Shown: positions 24,959 to 33,632 of the stretch, in pieces
Position numbering within the stretch: position 1 is the stretch's first letter
Layout of the letters: every line of letters begins with the position of its first letter
Assembly: GCA_024275045.1 (NCBI GenBank)
Contig: JAJRZX010000083.1
Span: 1 to 49,481 of the forward strand
DNA from: Deltaproteobacteria bacterium
Lineage (GTDB): Bacteria; Desulfobacterota; GWC2-55-46; JADFVP01
Length of the DNA: 49,481 nt
Direction of reading: 5' to 3'
The notes under the pieces: generated by a model
Told to the model about the DNA's origin: nothing
The model's input: the letters and a program-made list of their open reading frames with translations, nothing else
The model's database searches: none
Program-made: the position numbers and the translations under genes

Positions 24959-26845
24959 GTGAAAAATCAGAGATACATATACGGGTTGGCGGGCGGGGCC
25001 ATTATTACGGCCCTTGCCGTGATTATATATCATAATGCCCTTTTTAATGGTTTTGTCTCTGACGACGGTTTTCAGATACTGCAAAACCCATGGATAAAAG
25101 ATTTACGTTTTATCCCGGGCATCTTCGGACACTCACTCTCGGGCTTTTCCGCCCATAGCTTTCAGCAGGCGACATATCGGCCCTTGATGTACACGGCCTT
25201 TACCATTGAGCACCTCTTCTTCGGCCTTAACCCCGTTGGCTGGCATCTGGTAAATATCCTTGTGCACGGCGCTAACGGGGTGCTGGTTTTTCTTATCTCA
25301 ATCTCATTACTAAGATATTTTGGCGCAGGGGGAAAAGCGGCCAGGGGCAAAGAGGACGTGCAAAAGCCCTTTACCCCTCTTGTCATATGGCTTACGGCCC
25401 TTACAGCGGGTGCGCTTTTTGTATCTCACCCCGCGGGCAGCGAGCCTGTCTCATGGGTCTCGGCGCTGCCGGAGCTGTCCTTTACATTCTTAATCCTGCT
25501 GGCCTTTTACCTTCATGTCTCTTCTGATAAAAGGGGCGGTGAGTCCGGGGAGACCGGAGTATCTTTTGCCGGGCTTGTCCTTGGTCCCGTGCTTTTTTTT
25601 ATGGCACTGCTCTTTAAGGAGACGGCAGTAGTGCTGCCGGTTCTGCTCTTTAGTTATGATATTATTTCCCGTCGGGGTAAGGGGATAGGGGCGGTTATAA
25701 ACAAAAGGGCGGTGCTGATTTACAGCGGTTACCCGCTGGCCTTTGCAGCCTATATGGTGCTGCGCATCCTTGCCCTTGGTCACCTTACGCCTGATACCAA
25801 TCTAAACGCCTACCTCGGGGGCGGGGGGCTGCTCCTTAACGCGGCTGCTGGGTTTTACAAGGCTGCGGGCATGCTTTTTTGGCCAATAGGGATTTATCCT
25901 TTTCAGATATTCAAGGCACTTGGCTCACCCTTTGAGGCACAGGCAATTTTAATCCTCTCCTTTACCGCGGTCTTTTTCATTGTCTTGTTTTTCCTCAGAA
26001 AAAAGCTCCATACCATTGTGCTTATGGCCATTGTTATTATGGTGCTTCCTGTGCTGCCTGCCCTGTATACGCCGGTGATAACGCGTTTTGATTTTGCACC
26101 GCGTTATGTTTATCTCTCAAGTGCCGGGTATGCGCTTTTTACGGCTTTTGTACTTCGATGGCTCTTTTATGCGGGGCCTTTGCGGGGAACCTTATCCTTT
26201 AAGGGGGCTGCCGCGGTATTATCGTGGGCCTTGATAATACTCTGCGCCTTTGCCAGCGCCGGAAAGTCCCGTGACTGGGAAAGTAATCTCACTCTTGCGC
26301 GGGCCGCCTTAAGGGGCTCGGCGGATAACTACTTTGCCCTCTACCAGATAGGTAACGCCGAGGCAGAGCGCGGTGCTTACAGTGAGGCGATTAAAGAGTA
26401 TAAGGAGGCCATAGGCATAATAGAGAGGCAGGAGCACCCGGATATGCAGACCATGCGCCACTCACTTGCCGGGCTTGGGGGTGCCTATGCGGCCCTTGGC
26501 CGTGTGGATGATGCCACAGGGGCATATGAGAGACTTCTCAGGTTTTACCCTGATAACGCCGCTGTAAACTATCAGCTTGGGTATATATATCAGGAAAGGG
26601 GCGGGTGCGAGAAGGCCCTTTACTATTACGGCCGCGCCTTTGTCAACTTTACAAGCGCAAAGGATAAGAAAGATACACTTCTTAACATGGGCAACTGCTA
26701 CGCAAGGCTCACTCTCTATACACGGGCCCTGGAGTCCTACAGAGAGGCCCTTGGTATAGCGCCCGGGGATGGGGCGGTGATAAAAAACATGGAGACCGTG
26801 AAAAGGCTCATTCGTCAGTCTTTATACAATGGCGGTAAGCCTTAA
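24959..26845 (+). CDS. TMTC-like membrane protein with C-terminal TPR repeats
   Basis: A 628-residue protein. The start is a GTG, 3 bp after the aminopeptidase stop, followed by a hydrophobic helix. NALFNGFVSDDGFQILQNPW (residues 23-42) carries the acidic pair seen in the first loop of TMTC/GT39-type proteins, and YRPLMYTAF and GWHLVNILVHG follow. About ten helices reach to residue 435. From about residue 450 to 620 there are three to four TPR units (ALYQIGNAEAERGAYSEAIK, GLGGAYAALGRVDDATGAYE, NYQLGYIYQERGGCEKALYY, NMGNCYARLTLYTRALESYR). Family members are suspected periplasmic-side glycosyltransferases; the substrate is unknown. A TPR-less relative lies at 44147-45628. Confidence 0.75.
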   Translation: MKNQRYIYGLAGGAIITALAVIIYHNALFNGFVSDDGFQILQNPWIKDLRFIPGIFGHSLSGFSAHSFQQATYRPLMYTAFTIEHLFFGLNPVGWHLVNILVHGANGVLVFLISISLLRYFGAGGKAARGKEDVQKPFTPLVIWLTALTAGALFVSHPAGSEPVSWVSALPELSFTFLILLAFYLHVSSDKRGGESGETGVSFAGLVLGPVLFFMALLFKETAVVLPVLLFSYDIISRRGKGIGAVINKRAVLIYSGYPLAFAAYMVLRILALGHLTPDTNLNAYLGGGGLLLNAAAGFYKAAGMLFWPIGIYPFQIFKALGSPFEAQAILILSFTAVFFIVLFFLRKKLHTIVLMAIVIMVLPVLPALYTPVITRFDFAPRYVYLSSAGYALFTAFVLRWLFYAGPLRGTLSFKGAAAVLSWALIILCAFASAGKSRDWESNLTLARAALRGSADNYFALYQIGNAEAERGAYSEAIKEYKEAIGIIERQEHPDMQTMRHSLAGLGGAYAALGRVDDATGAYERLLRFYPDNAAVNYQLGYIYQERGGCEKALYYYGRAFVNFTSAKDKKDTLLNMGNCYARLTLYTRALESYREALGIAPGDGAVIKNMETVKRLIRQSLYNGGKP

Positions 26846-26890
26846 AAACCTTGACAGCACTGGCTGAAGTGGTTATTGTGTAAGACGAAT

Positions 26891-26919
26891 TTCGGACTGA
26901 AGTTGTCCTGTGATATACT
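26891..26919 (+). promoter_or_regulatory. Possible sigma-70 promoter for gmhA
   Basis: TTCGGA (26891-26896), 17-bp spacer, TATACT (26914-26919) with an upstream TG making an extended -10. It lies about 43 bp before the gmhA ATG. The -35 match is weak; the -10 is good. Confidence 0.4.
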
Positions 26920-26961
26920 GTTGCGGCGTCCTGCCGAGTTAGGGAGAATTCTTAAAAAAAT

Positions 26962-27543
26962 ATGGAAACCAATCTTATAAGCAAGTCCTTTCTGGAGAGC
27001 ATTCAGGTCAAGAAGGAATTTTTTAATGCCGAAAACATCGCCCTTGTAGAGCGCTCTGCTCTGGAGATAGTGGCTTCTTTTAAGGCAGGTGGTAAACTTA
27101 TTACCGCAGGTAACGGCGGCTCTGCCGCTGATGCCCAGCACATGGCCGCGGAGCTTGTAAACCGCTTTGAGATAGAGCGGCCTCCGCTACCTGCCCTTGC
27201 CATTACTACTGATACCTCCAATATAACGAGTATTGGCAATGATTACTCCTTTGACGAGGTTTTTTCCAAGCAGATACGCGCCCTTGGCAAAGAAAAAGAC
27301 GTTTTTCTGGCCATCTCAACAAGCGGGGCCTCGCCTAATATTACAAAGGCCGCGGACGCTGCACGGGCCATGGGTATAAAAGTCATAGCTCTTACGGGCA
27401 AGGGCGGAGGCGAGCTGGCTGCACGGGCGGATATTGTCATTAACGTAGAGGCGAAGCGGACGTGCCGTGTGCAGGAAGTTCATATTACCGTCATCCATAT
27501 ACTCTGCGAGATTATAGACTGCATGCTCTTTAAGAACGTCTAA
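26962..27543 (+). CDS. gmhA: Sedoheptulose 7-phosphate isomerase
   Basis: A 193-residue SIS-fold protein. ITAGNGGSAADAQHMAAELV (about residues 47-66), LAISTSGASPNITKAADAA and VQEVHITVIHILCEIID (about residues 170-186) are the GmhA substrate and zinc sites. It converts sedoheptulose 7-phosphate to D-glycero-D-manno-heptose 7-phosphate, the first step toward ADP-heptose. It is 7.4 kb away from waaF-gmhB-waaC and is transcribed separately. GGGAG lies upstream of the ATG at a longer than usual distance. Confidence 0.93.
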   Translation: METNLISKSFLESIQVKKEFFNAENIALVERSALEIVASFKAGGKLITAGNGGSAADAQHMAAELVNRFEIERPPLPALAITTDTSNITSIGNDYSFDEVFSKQIRALGKEKDVFLAISTSGASPNITKAADAARAMGIKVIALTGKGGGELAARADIVINVEAKRTCRVQEVHITVIHILCEIIDCMLFKNV

Positions 27544-27665
27544 TCAATGTTCCGGCGTTGCCTTGAAAGTGTTATCCTCAAAGCAACCTTTTAAGGACAG
27601 GGGCTGCTTATTCCATTGCTCCCCGGTGTGCATGGAGCATATTATTAATTAAAATTTAAAGTGAT

Positions 27666-28610
27666 ATGAAATTCAAACCATTATCATCGCGCGGCCTTAA
27701 GACCTATTCCATAAAAGGGCGAAAGAGTAAGGTCTCTGTTGGAGACTTTGCCACGCCCTTTACGGCGGGGGCTACTTTTGCTGACTTTATGGGTTCTCTT
27801 CCCCAGATACTTGGGGCAAAGCACTTAAAGGACGTTGCCGGGGCCGTTGTAGCGGCAGCTCGCTCCGAGTCTACCGTAGCCGTTGGCATGGGCGCCCATG
27901 TCCTGAAGGTTGGGCTGGGGCCTCTGCTCATAGACCTTATGGAGCGGGGAGTTATACAATCTCTTGCCCTTAACGGGGCGGGCATTGTCCATGATTTTGA
28001 GATAGCCTATGCCGGGTGTACCTCAGAGGACGTAGACGCCGAGATTGGCGCCGGGGCCTTTGGCATGGCTAAAGAGACAGGCTCCATACTTAACAGGGCC
28101 ATTAAAAAAGGTGGGGACAAGGGCATAGGCCGCGCTGTTGGCGAGCTTATCGCAAACTCCAGGTACCCCAACAAAGACAAGAGCGTACTTGCAGCCTGCG
28201 TAAAGAACGATATACCATGCACCGTGCATGTTGCCCTTGGCACGGATATTCTGCACATACACCCGCAGATGGACGGGGCGGCAACGGGGCGTGCGGCTAT
28301 GGTGGATTTTAAGATATTCGCCTCTGTTGTCTCTTCTCTTGAGAGAGGGGTTTACCTGAATATCGGTTCTGCGGTTATCATGCCAGAGGTCTTTTTAAAG
28401 GCCCTGACGCTTGCGAGAAACCTTGGATATGACGTAAAGAATTTCACCACTGTGAATATGGATTTTATCCAGCACTACAGGCCGCTAACAAATGTGGTGC
28501 GTAGACCCACCATGGGCAGCGGCCGTGGTTACAGCCTCACGGGTCATCACGAGATAATGGTACCGTTATTATTTGCTGCAATTATTGAGGGCCTCGAAGA
28601 AGAGGGTTAG
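27666..28610 (+). CDS. Deoxyhypusine synthase-like protein of unknown function
   Basis: A 314-residue protein whose N-terminal two thirds resemble the NAD-binding fold of deoxyhypusine synthase: GMGAHVLKVGLGPLLIDLME (about residues 75-94), SLALNGAGIVHDFEIAYAG and GAGAFGMAKETG. The C-terminal part has HVALGTDILHIHPQMDG, which is not a DHS signature, and I see no counterpart of the catalytic-lysine motif. True deoxyhypusine synthesis is therefore unlikely, and bacteria generally lack eIF5A. It follows gmhA by 122 bp with no visible terminator. No strong ribosome site is seen. Function unknown; an NAD-dependent or sugar-metabolic role would be a guess. Confidence 0.5.
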   Translation: MKFKPLSSRGLKTYSIKGRKSKVSVGDFATPFTAGATFADFMGSLPQILGAKHLKDVAGAVVAAARSESTVAVGMGAHVLKVGLGPLLIDLMERGVIQSLALNGAGIVHDFEIAYAGCTSEDVDAEIGAGAFGMAKETGSILNRAIKKGGDKGIGRAVGELIANSRYPNKDKSVLAACVKNDIPCTVHVALGTDILHIHPQMDGAATGRAAMVDFKIFASVVSSLERGVYLNIGSAVIMPEVFLKALTLARNLGYDVKNFTTVNMDFIQHYRPLTNVVRRPTMGSGRGYSLTGHHEIMVPLLFAAIIEGLEEEG

Positions 28611-28629
28611 TTTAATACAAGGTATCGCG

Positions 28630-28716
28630 GGGCGCATGGTGCAGGTTAAGAGTCTGTAGGCTCCGTCCCATATTGGTTTTCTTTGTCTCACTTTCTTTTT
28701 TCCAAAAGAAAGTGAG
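28630..28716 (+). repeat. Single copy of the dispersed hairpin element with a compensatory stem change
   Basis: CCCATATTGG then TTTTCTTTGT leads into the hairpin CTCACTTTCTTTT (28687-28699), loop TTCC, AAAAGAAAGTGAG (28704-28716). Compared with the other five copies, both arms differ at one paired position (T-A to C-G), so the stem remains perfect. The upstream 50 bp match the other copies only loosely, so the left border is approximate. The right arm runs into AGGAGG, which is the argH ribosome site. Confidence 0.8.
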
Positions 28717-28733
28717 GAGGATTGTATATTTTT

Positions 28734-30137
28734 ATGAAGAAACAAAAGTCATGGTCCGGCCGTTTTGCAAAGGCCGCGAATAAGCTAAGCGAGGAGTTTA
28801 ACGCCTCCATTGGTTTTGACGTGCGGTTATTTGCTCATGATATCCGCGGCTCCATAGCTCATGCCACGGTGCTTTGCGATGCCGGGATTATTACAAAGCA
28901 GGAGAGTAAAAAGATTATCACCGGCCTTAAGAAGGTGGAGTCTCAGCTTGCGCGCGGCATCTTTACCCCGGGTGCTGAGTGTGAGGACATACACATGGCC
29001 GTTGAGTCCCGCCTTGCAGAGCTCATCGGTGCCCTTGCCGGCAAGCTCCATACGGGCAGGTCTCGTAACGATCAGGTGGCCCTTGATATAAGGCTTTACC
29101 TGAGAGACGAGATAAAGAGTATTTTAAGCGCTCTTAATAAATTCAAGGGTGCGCTTCTTACTCTTGCCGAGGCTAATATAGATGTAATTATGCCGGGTTA
29201 CACGCATCTGCAGAGGGCCCAGCCCGTGCTTCTTGCCCATCATTTATTGGCCTACTACGAGATGTTTTGCCGCGATACTTCGCGCCTGACGGATTGTCTC
29301 GCGCGTTTTGACGAGATGCCCCTTGGAGCCGGTGCTCTTGCCGGGAGCCCGTATAAGCTTGACAGGAAACTTGCGGCCAGGCTCCTGGGTTTTTCCCGTG
29401 TTACGGCGAACAGCATGGACAGCGTAAGCGACCGTGATTTTGCCATTGAGTTTCTATCGGCGGCCTCTGTAATGGTCCTGCATTTTTCACGGCTTTCCGA
29501 GGAGCTGGTACTCTGGTCCAGTCAGGAGTTCGCCTTTGTGGAGATAGCCGAGGAGTTCAGCACAGGCTCGTCCATTATGCCGCAGAAAAAGAACCATGAT
29601 ATCGCAGAGCTTACGCGCGGTAAGACCGGGCGCGTTTACGGTAACCTTATGAGCCTGCTTACCCTTATGAAGGGTCTGCCCCTTGCATATAATAAAGACA
29701 TGCAGGAGGATAAGGAGCCCTTATTTGATACCGTGGATACACTGCGGGCCATACTCGATGTCTACGCTCCCATGATGGAGAGCCTGAGGTTTAATGGAGC
29801 CACAACTCTTACGGCCACGAAAAAGGGTTTTTTAAATGCCACTGATGCCGCTGATTACCTTGTGAACAAGGGCCTTCCCTTTCGCGAGGCCCACAGGGTA
29901 GTGGGGCGTGTGGTGCGGCTCTGTATTGATAAGGGGGTGGATCTTGAGGGACTGACCATGAAGGAGTGGAGGGTTTTTTCTCCTCTATTTGGTGTGGATA
30001 TAAAGGAGGCCATCTCTATAGAAAAATCCCTGAAGAGCAGGCGCATCGCCGGAGGCACAGCCCCGGGTAATGTGCTTAAGGCCCTTAAGAAGGCCAAAAA
30101 AGAACTCGCCCTTGAGGCGAAGAAGGTTGTCTTATGA
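28734..30137 (+). CDS. argH: Argininosuccinate lyase
   Basis: A 467-residue member of the fumarase/aspartase superfamily. The signature GSSIMPQKKNHDIAEL (about residues 280-295) holds the catalytic serine loop, and HTGRSRNDQVALDIRLYLRD (about residues 105-124) is the ASL substrate block. It cleaves argininosuccinate to arginine and fumarate. The start chosen is ATG 28734 (MKKQKSWSGRF); an in-frame TTG at 28722 is too close to AGGAGG (28715-28720). The spacing of 13 bases from AGGAGG to the ATG is long. The hairpin element ends 17 bp upstream and could affect access to the ribosome site. Confidence 0.93.
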   Translation: MKKQKSWSGRFAKAANKLSEEFNASIGFDVRLFAHDIRGSIAHATVLCDAGIITKQESKKIITGLKKVESQLARGIFTPGAECEDIHMAVESRLAELIGALAGKLHTGRSRNDQVALDIRLYLRDEIKSILSALNKFKGALLTLAEANIDVIMPGYTHLQRAQPVLLAHHLLAYYEMFCRDTSRLTDCLARFDEMPLGAGALAGSPYKLDRKLAARLLGFSRVTANSMDSVSDRDFAIEFLSAASVMVLHFSRLSEELVLWSSQEFAFVEIAEEFSTGSSIMPQKKNHDIAELTRGKTGRVYGNLMSLLTLMKGLPLAYNKDMQEDKEPLFDTVDTLRAILDVYAPMMESLRFNGATTLTATKKGFLNATDAADYLVNKGLPFREAHRVVGRVVRLCIDKGVDLEGLTMKEWRVFSPLFGVDIKEAISIEKSLKSRRIAGGTAPGNVLKALKKAKKELALEAKKVVL

Positions 30138-30331
30138 AGATAATGAGGCAGATAGCATTTATGCTTTTAATCCCCGTACTTGGTTTTGTCTTGCTCGCGG
30201 GTTGCGGCAAAAAAGCCCCACCGCTGCCTCCGCTGCCCCCTGAACAAGGTGCGGCCATAGAGCATCAAGGGGCCTGGCAGGGCGGTGCCGGGATTAAGGC
30301 GGGCCCATTTATAAGAGCCGAGCAGAGCTGA
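30134..30331 (+). CDS. Small LptM-like lipoprotein
   Basis: A 65-residue lipoprotein. An N-terminal signal (MKIMRQIAFMLLIPVLGFVL) ends in LAGC, a lipobox with Cys at residue 23, followed by GKKAPPLPPLPPEQ. Short lipoproteins with GCGxKxPPxxP just before lysA are the LptM (YifL) family, which in E. coli helps LptD mature. It overlaps argH by 4 bp and is followed 30 bp later by lysA, the usual position. The remaining 40 residues are unconserved in appearance. Confidence 0.75.
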   Translation: MKIMRQIAFMLLIPVLGFVLLAGCGKKAPPLPPLPPEQGAAIEHQGAWQGGAGIKAGPFIRAEQS

Positions 30332-30361
30332 AAGCAACTAAAATAATAAGGGAAGCATTAG

Positions 30362-31648
30362 ATGGATTATTTTTCCTATAGAAAAAATAAGCTTTATGCC
30401 GAGGGCCTCTCTGTGGAACGCCTTGCCGATGAGCTTGGCACGCCGCTTTATATCTACAGTGAGCGAACCCTTAAGAGGCATTTTAAGGTCTTTGACTCAG
30501 CCTTTAAGAAGGTGCCTCACCTTGTCTGTTACTCCATTAAGGCCAACTCCAATATCGCCGTAGTTAATACCTTTGTGAACGAGGGCAGCGGTTTTGATAT
30601 TGTATCAGGCGGAGAGCTGTACCGAGCCATGAAGGCCGGGGCCCATCCCTCGTCAATAGTTTTTTCAGGCGTTGGCAAGACCGCCGAGGAGATGGGGTGC
30701 GCCATAAGAGAGGGCATACTCTTATTTAACGTAGAGAGCGGCGAGGAGCTTCGCCAACTCGATGCTGTGGCAGGAAGGCTGGGTAAAAAAGCCTCATTTG
30801 CCATAAGGGTAAACCCTGATGTAGACCCCAAGACCCATCCCTATATATCAACAGGGCTTAAGAAAAACAAGTTTGGCATTGCCCGGGAGGAGGCCATAAA
30901 AGAGTATGTGTACGCCAAGAATAACCTTACCAACCTTATCCCCCTTGGCATTGATACGCATATCGGCTCGCAGCTCACTCAGGTTGGCCCCTTTGTGGAT
31001 GCCCTGAAAAAGACGAAAAGGCTCGTACGCACCCTTCGTAAAGAGGGTATTGATATTAAGTATCTTGATGTTGGCGGTGGTCTCGGTATTACCTATGAGG
31101 GTGAGAAACCCCCGGCACCGGATAAGTACGCAAAGGCCGTTATAAGAGAGACCGCGGGGCTTGACGTAACCCTTATATTCGAGCCCGGGCGTGTGCTTGT
31201 GGGCAACGCCGGCATACTTGTAACACGTGTGCTTTATACAAAAAAGACGCCACAGAAGAATTTTATCATCGTAGACGCGGGGATGAACGATTTGCTGCGC
31301 CCCGGTCTTTACGGCTCGTACCATGCCATTGAGCCTGTGCAAAGAGGCAGGGGAGGCGCCGTGATAACCGCCGATGTAGTTGGCCCCATATGCGAGACAG
31401 GTGATTTTATCGCTCGCGACAGAGAGATGGAAGAGGCCGTTGGCGGAGATTTGCTGGCGGTAAAGAGCGCCGGGGCCTATGGATACACCATGTCAAGCAA
31501 CTACAACAGCCGTCTTCGCGCTGCCGAGGTTATGGTGCGGGGGCGTGAGTATTTTGTCATAAAAAAACGGGAGAGCTACGCGGACCTTGTTCGCGGCGAG
31601 GTAATTCCGCCGGTAAAGACCGCGGTTAAGAGCAAAAAGCGCGGTTAA
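30362..31648 (+). CDS. lysA: Diaminopimelate decarboxylase
   Basis: A 428-residue PLP enzyme of the alanine racemase-like fold. The PLP lysine is in CYSIKANSN (K60). The glycine-rich phosphate loop is KYLDVGGGLGITYEGE, followed by EPGRVLVGNAG, and GPICETGDFIARDREM holds the active-site cysteine. It makes L-lysine from meso-DAP. It is the first of a lysA-dapF-dapA-dapB run on the plus strand. GGGAAG lies about 7 bases before the ATG. Confidence 0.95.
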   Translation: MDYFSYRKNKLYAEGLSVERLADELGTPLYIYSERTLKRHFKVFDSAFKKVPHLVCYSIKANSNIAVVNTFVNEGSGFDIVSGGELYRAMKAGAHPSSIVFSGVGKTAEEMGCAIREGILLFNVESGEELRQLDAVAGRLGKKASFAIRVNPDVDPKTHPYISTGLKKNKFGIAREEAIKEYVYAKNNLTNLIPLGIDTHIGSQLTQVGPFVDALKKTKRLVRTLRKEGIDIKYLDVGGGLGITYEGEKPPAPDKYAKAVIRETAGLDVTLIFEPGRVLVGNAGILVTRVLYTKKTPQKNFIIVDAGMNDLLRPGLYGSYHAIEPVQRGRGGAVITADVVGPICETGDFIARDREMEEAVGGDLLAVKSAGAYGYTMSSNYNSRLRAAEVMVRGREYFVIKKRESYADLVRGEVIPPVKTAVKSKKRG

Positions 31649-31712
31649 GCACAAGATAGGGGCGTAGAAAAGAGTAAAAAAAGCCCCATGCAGCAGGAGT
31701 ACATATAAGACA

Positions 31713-32549
31713 ATGAAAATATCCTTTACCAAGATGCACGGGTTGGGAAATGATTTTATTCTCATAGACGCGAGGGGAAAGCGCCCTGTTAAGGGGCTCC
31801 CTGCCATTATGAGAAAGGTCTCTCCTCGAAGGACTGCCATTGGTTTTGATCAGGCCCTCGTACTTCGCGACTCCGAGTCAGGCGACTTTGCCATGGATAT
31901 ATATAACGGCGACGGCAGCAAGGTGGAGATGTGCGGTAACGGCATACGGTGCCTTGCGGCTTATATATGGAAGAGAGGGCTCTCGCGTAAAAAGACCCTT
32001 GCCATTGAGACCATGGCCGGTATTATCAGGCCCGAGAAGGTGAAGGGATGGAAAGACAAGGGCCTTGTACGGGTGGATATGGGGCTGCCGGTATTTGAGG
32101 GTAGAGACATCCCCGTATCCATGGAGGGCCCTGTTCGCGATGTTCCGTTAAAGGTACATGGGAGGACCCTTAACGTAACGTGCCTGTCCATGGGTAACCC
32201 GCATTGTGTTATATTCGTAGATGATGTGGATAACTTTGATATAGCGAAATATGGTCCCGTGCTTGAGAGGCATGTGTTTTTTCCGAGGCGCGTGAATGTG
32301 GAGTTTGTAGAGGTGCTCTCAAAGAGGCGGCTGAAGATGCGTGTCTGGGAAAGGGGCGCCGGCGAGACCTTTGCCTGCGGCACCGGGGCATCGGCATCCG
32401 GTGTGGCGGCGCGGTGCAAGGGGTTTACGGAGAGGCGCGTTACCGTGTTATTAAAGGGCGGCCCTCTGCAGATAGAGTGGAGCGAGGGCGAGCATGTATT
32501 TATGTCAGGCCCCACGGAAGAGGTGTACAGCGGGGTGGTGGAAGTTTAA
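31713..32549 (+). CDS. dapF: Diaminopimelate epimerase
   Basis: A 278-residue PLP-independent epimerase. Both catalytic cysteines are present: C74 in VEMCGNGIRC and C222 in ETFACGTGAS. The N-terminal block ISFTKMHGLGNDFILID is standard. It converts LL-DAP to meso-DAP for peptidoglycan and lysine. It is 64 bp downstream of lysA and 116 bp upstream of dapA. Confidence 0.95.
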   Translation: MKISFTKMHGLGNDFILIDARGKRPVKGLPAIMRKVSPRRTAIGFDQALVLRDSESGDFAMDIYNGDGSKVEMCGNGIRCLAAYIWKRGLSRKKTLAIETMAGIIRPEKVKGWKDKGLVRVDMGLPVFEGRDIPVSMEGPVRDVPLKVHGRTLNVTCLSMGNPHCVIFVDDVDNFDIAKYGPVLERHVFFPRRVNVEFVEVLSKRRLKMRVWERGAGETFACGTGASASGVAARCKGFTERRVTVLLKGGPLQIEWSEGEHVFMSGPTEEVYSGVVEV

Positions 32550-32665
32550 TTCTACTCAGCCGCGTGTTTGTGATATATTTAAAAAGTTCATGTTAATACC
32601 GCTGTTAAAGGCGGTTTGGCAGCAAAGGCCATGTAAGGCCGGATTAATGCAAGGAGATAGTTTAC

Positions 32666-33550
32666 ATGTTAAAAGGAGCTTTTACGGCCCTTGTCACCCC
32701 CTTTAAAGAGGGTGTGCTTGATGAGAGTGCCTTTACTCAACTGGTGAAGTCTCAGATAGAGGGCGGCGTGCAGGGCCTTGTGCCATGCGGTACTACAGGC
32801 GAGTCCGCTACCCTTACTCACGAGGAGCATAACAGGGTTATAGACCTTGCAATAGAGGCGGCAGGGGGGCGAGTGCCGGTTATCGCAGGTACGGGTTCCA
32901 ACTCAACGGCAGAGACCATCAGGCTGACCCGTCATGCCGAGGATGCCGGGGCGCAGGCGGCTCTGCTTATTACCCCTTATTACAACAAGCCTTCTCAGGC
33001 CGGGCTTTTCGCCCATTACAGGGCCGTCTCAGAGGCCGTGAGTATTCCCCTTGTACTTTACAACGTACCCGGTAGAACAGGGGTGAACATGACCCCTGAT
33101 ACAGTGGCGCGCCTCTCTGAGCTGAAGAACATAGTGGGCATAAAAGAGGCCAGCGGAGACCTTGCGCAGGTAAGCCGCGTAATAGAGTTATGTATAGATG
33201 ATTTTTACGTGCTCTCAGGGGATGACTTTACAACTCTGCCCCTCTTAAGCCTTGGCGGCTGCGGTGTAATCTCAGTCACATCAAACATAGTTCCCGCCGA
33301 TGTATCCTCCATGGTGGGTAAATTTCTCTCAGGTGATATAGACGGAGCGCGCGTTATACACTACAAGCTCTCACCGCTTAACCGCGCCATGTTTCTTGAG
33401 ACCAATCCTGTGCCCGCAAAGACGGCGCTCGCCATGCTCGGTCTTATTGAGGAAGAGCTGAGACTGCCCCTTGTACGGCTAAGCGGCGCCAATAGAGAGA
33501 AGCTGCTGCACGCGTTAAAATGTTACGGCCTGGCCGTAAAAGGCATTTAA
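32666..33550 (+). CDS. dapA: 4-hydroxy-tetrahydrodipicolinate synthase
   Basis: A 294-residue TIM-barrel aldolase. The Schiff-base lysine is K160 in IVGIKEASGD, the catalytic tyrosine lies in LVLYNVPGRTG, and the pyruvate loop is CGTTGESATL (residues 41-50). It condenses pyruvate with aspartate semialdehyde. AAGGAGATAG precedes the ATG, a strong ribosome site. It is followed by dapB. Confidence 0.95.
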   Translation: MLKGAFTALVTPFKEGVLDESAFTQLVKSQIEGGVQGLVPCGTTGESATLTHEEHNRVIDLAIEAAGGRVPVIAGTGSNSTAETIRLTRHAEDAGAQAALLITPYYNKPSQAGLFAHYRAVSEAVSIPLVLYNVPGRTGVNMTPDTVARLSELKNIVGIKEASGDLAQVSRVIELCIDDFYVLSGDDFTTLPLLSLGGCGVISVTSNIVPADVSSMVGKFLSGDIDGARVIHYKLSPLNRAMFLETNPVPAKTALAMLGLIEEELRLPLVRLSGANREKLLHALKCYGLAVKGI

Positions 33551-33632
33551 GGATTTTTTAATACAACACTGAATATAAGCGAGCTCTGTAGAGGTTTATA
33601 TTATGAGAGCTTGGGGTAAGGGAGGTAAAACA

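Noticed and set aside
27666-28610. True deoxyhypusine synthase
   Set aside because: The catalytic lysine motif is not visible and an eIF5A partner is not expected in bacteria; only a fold-level resemblance is claimed.
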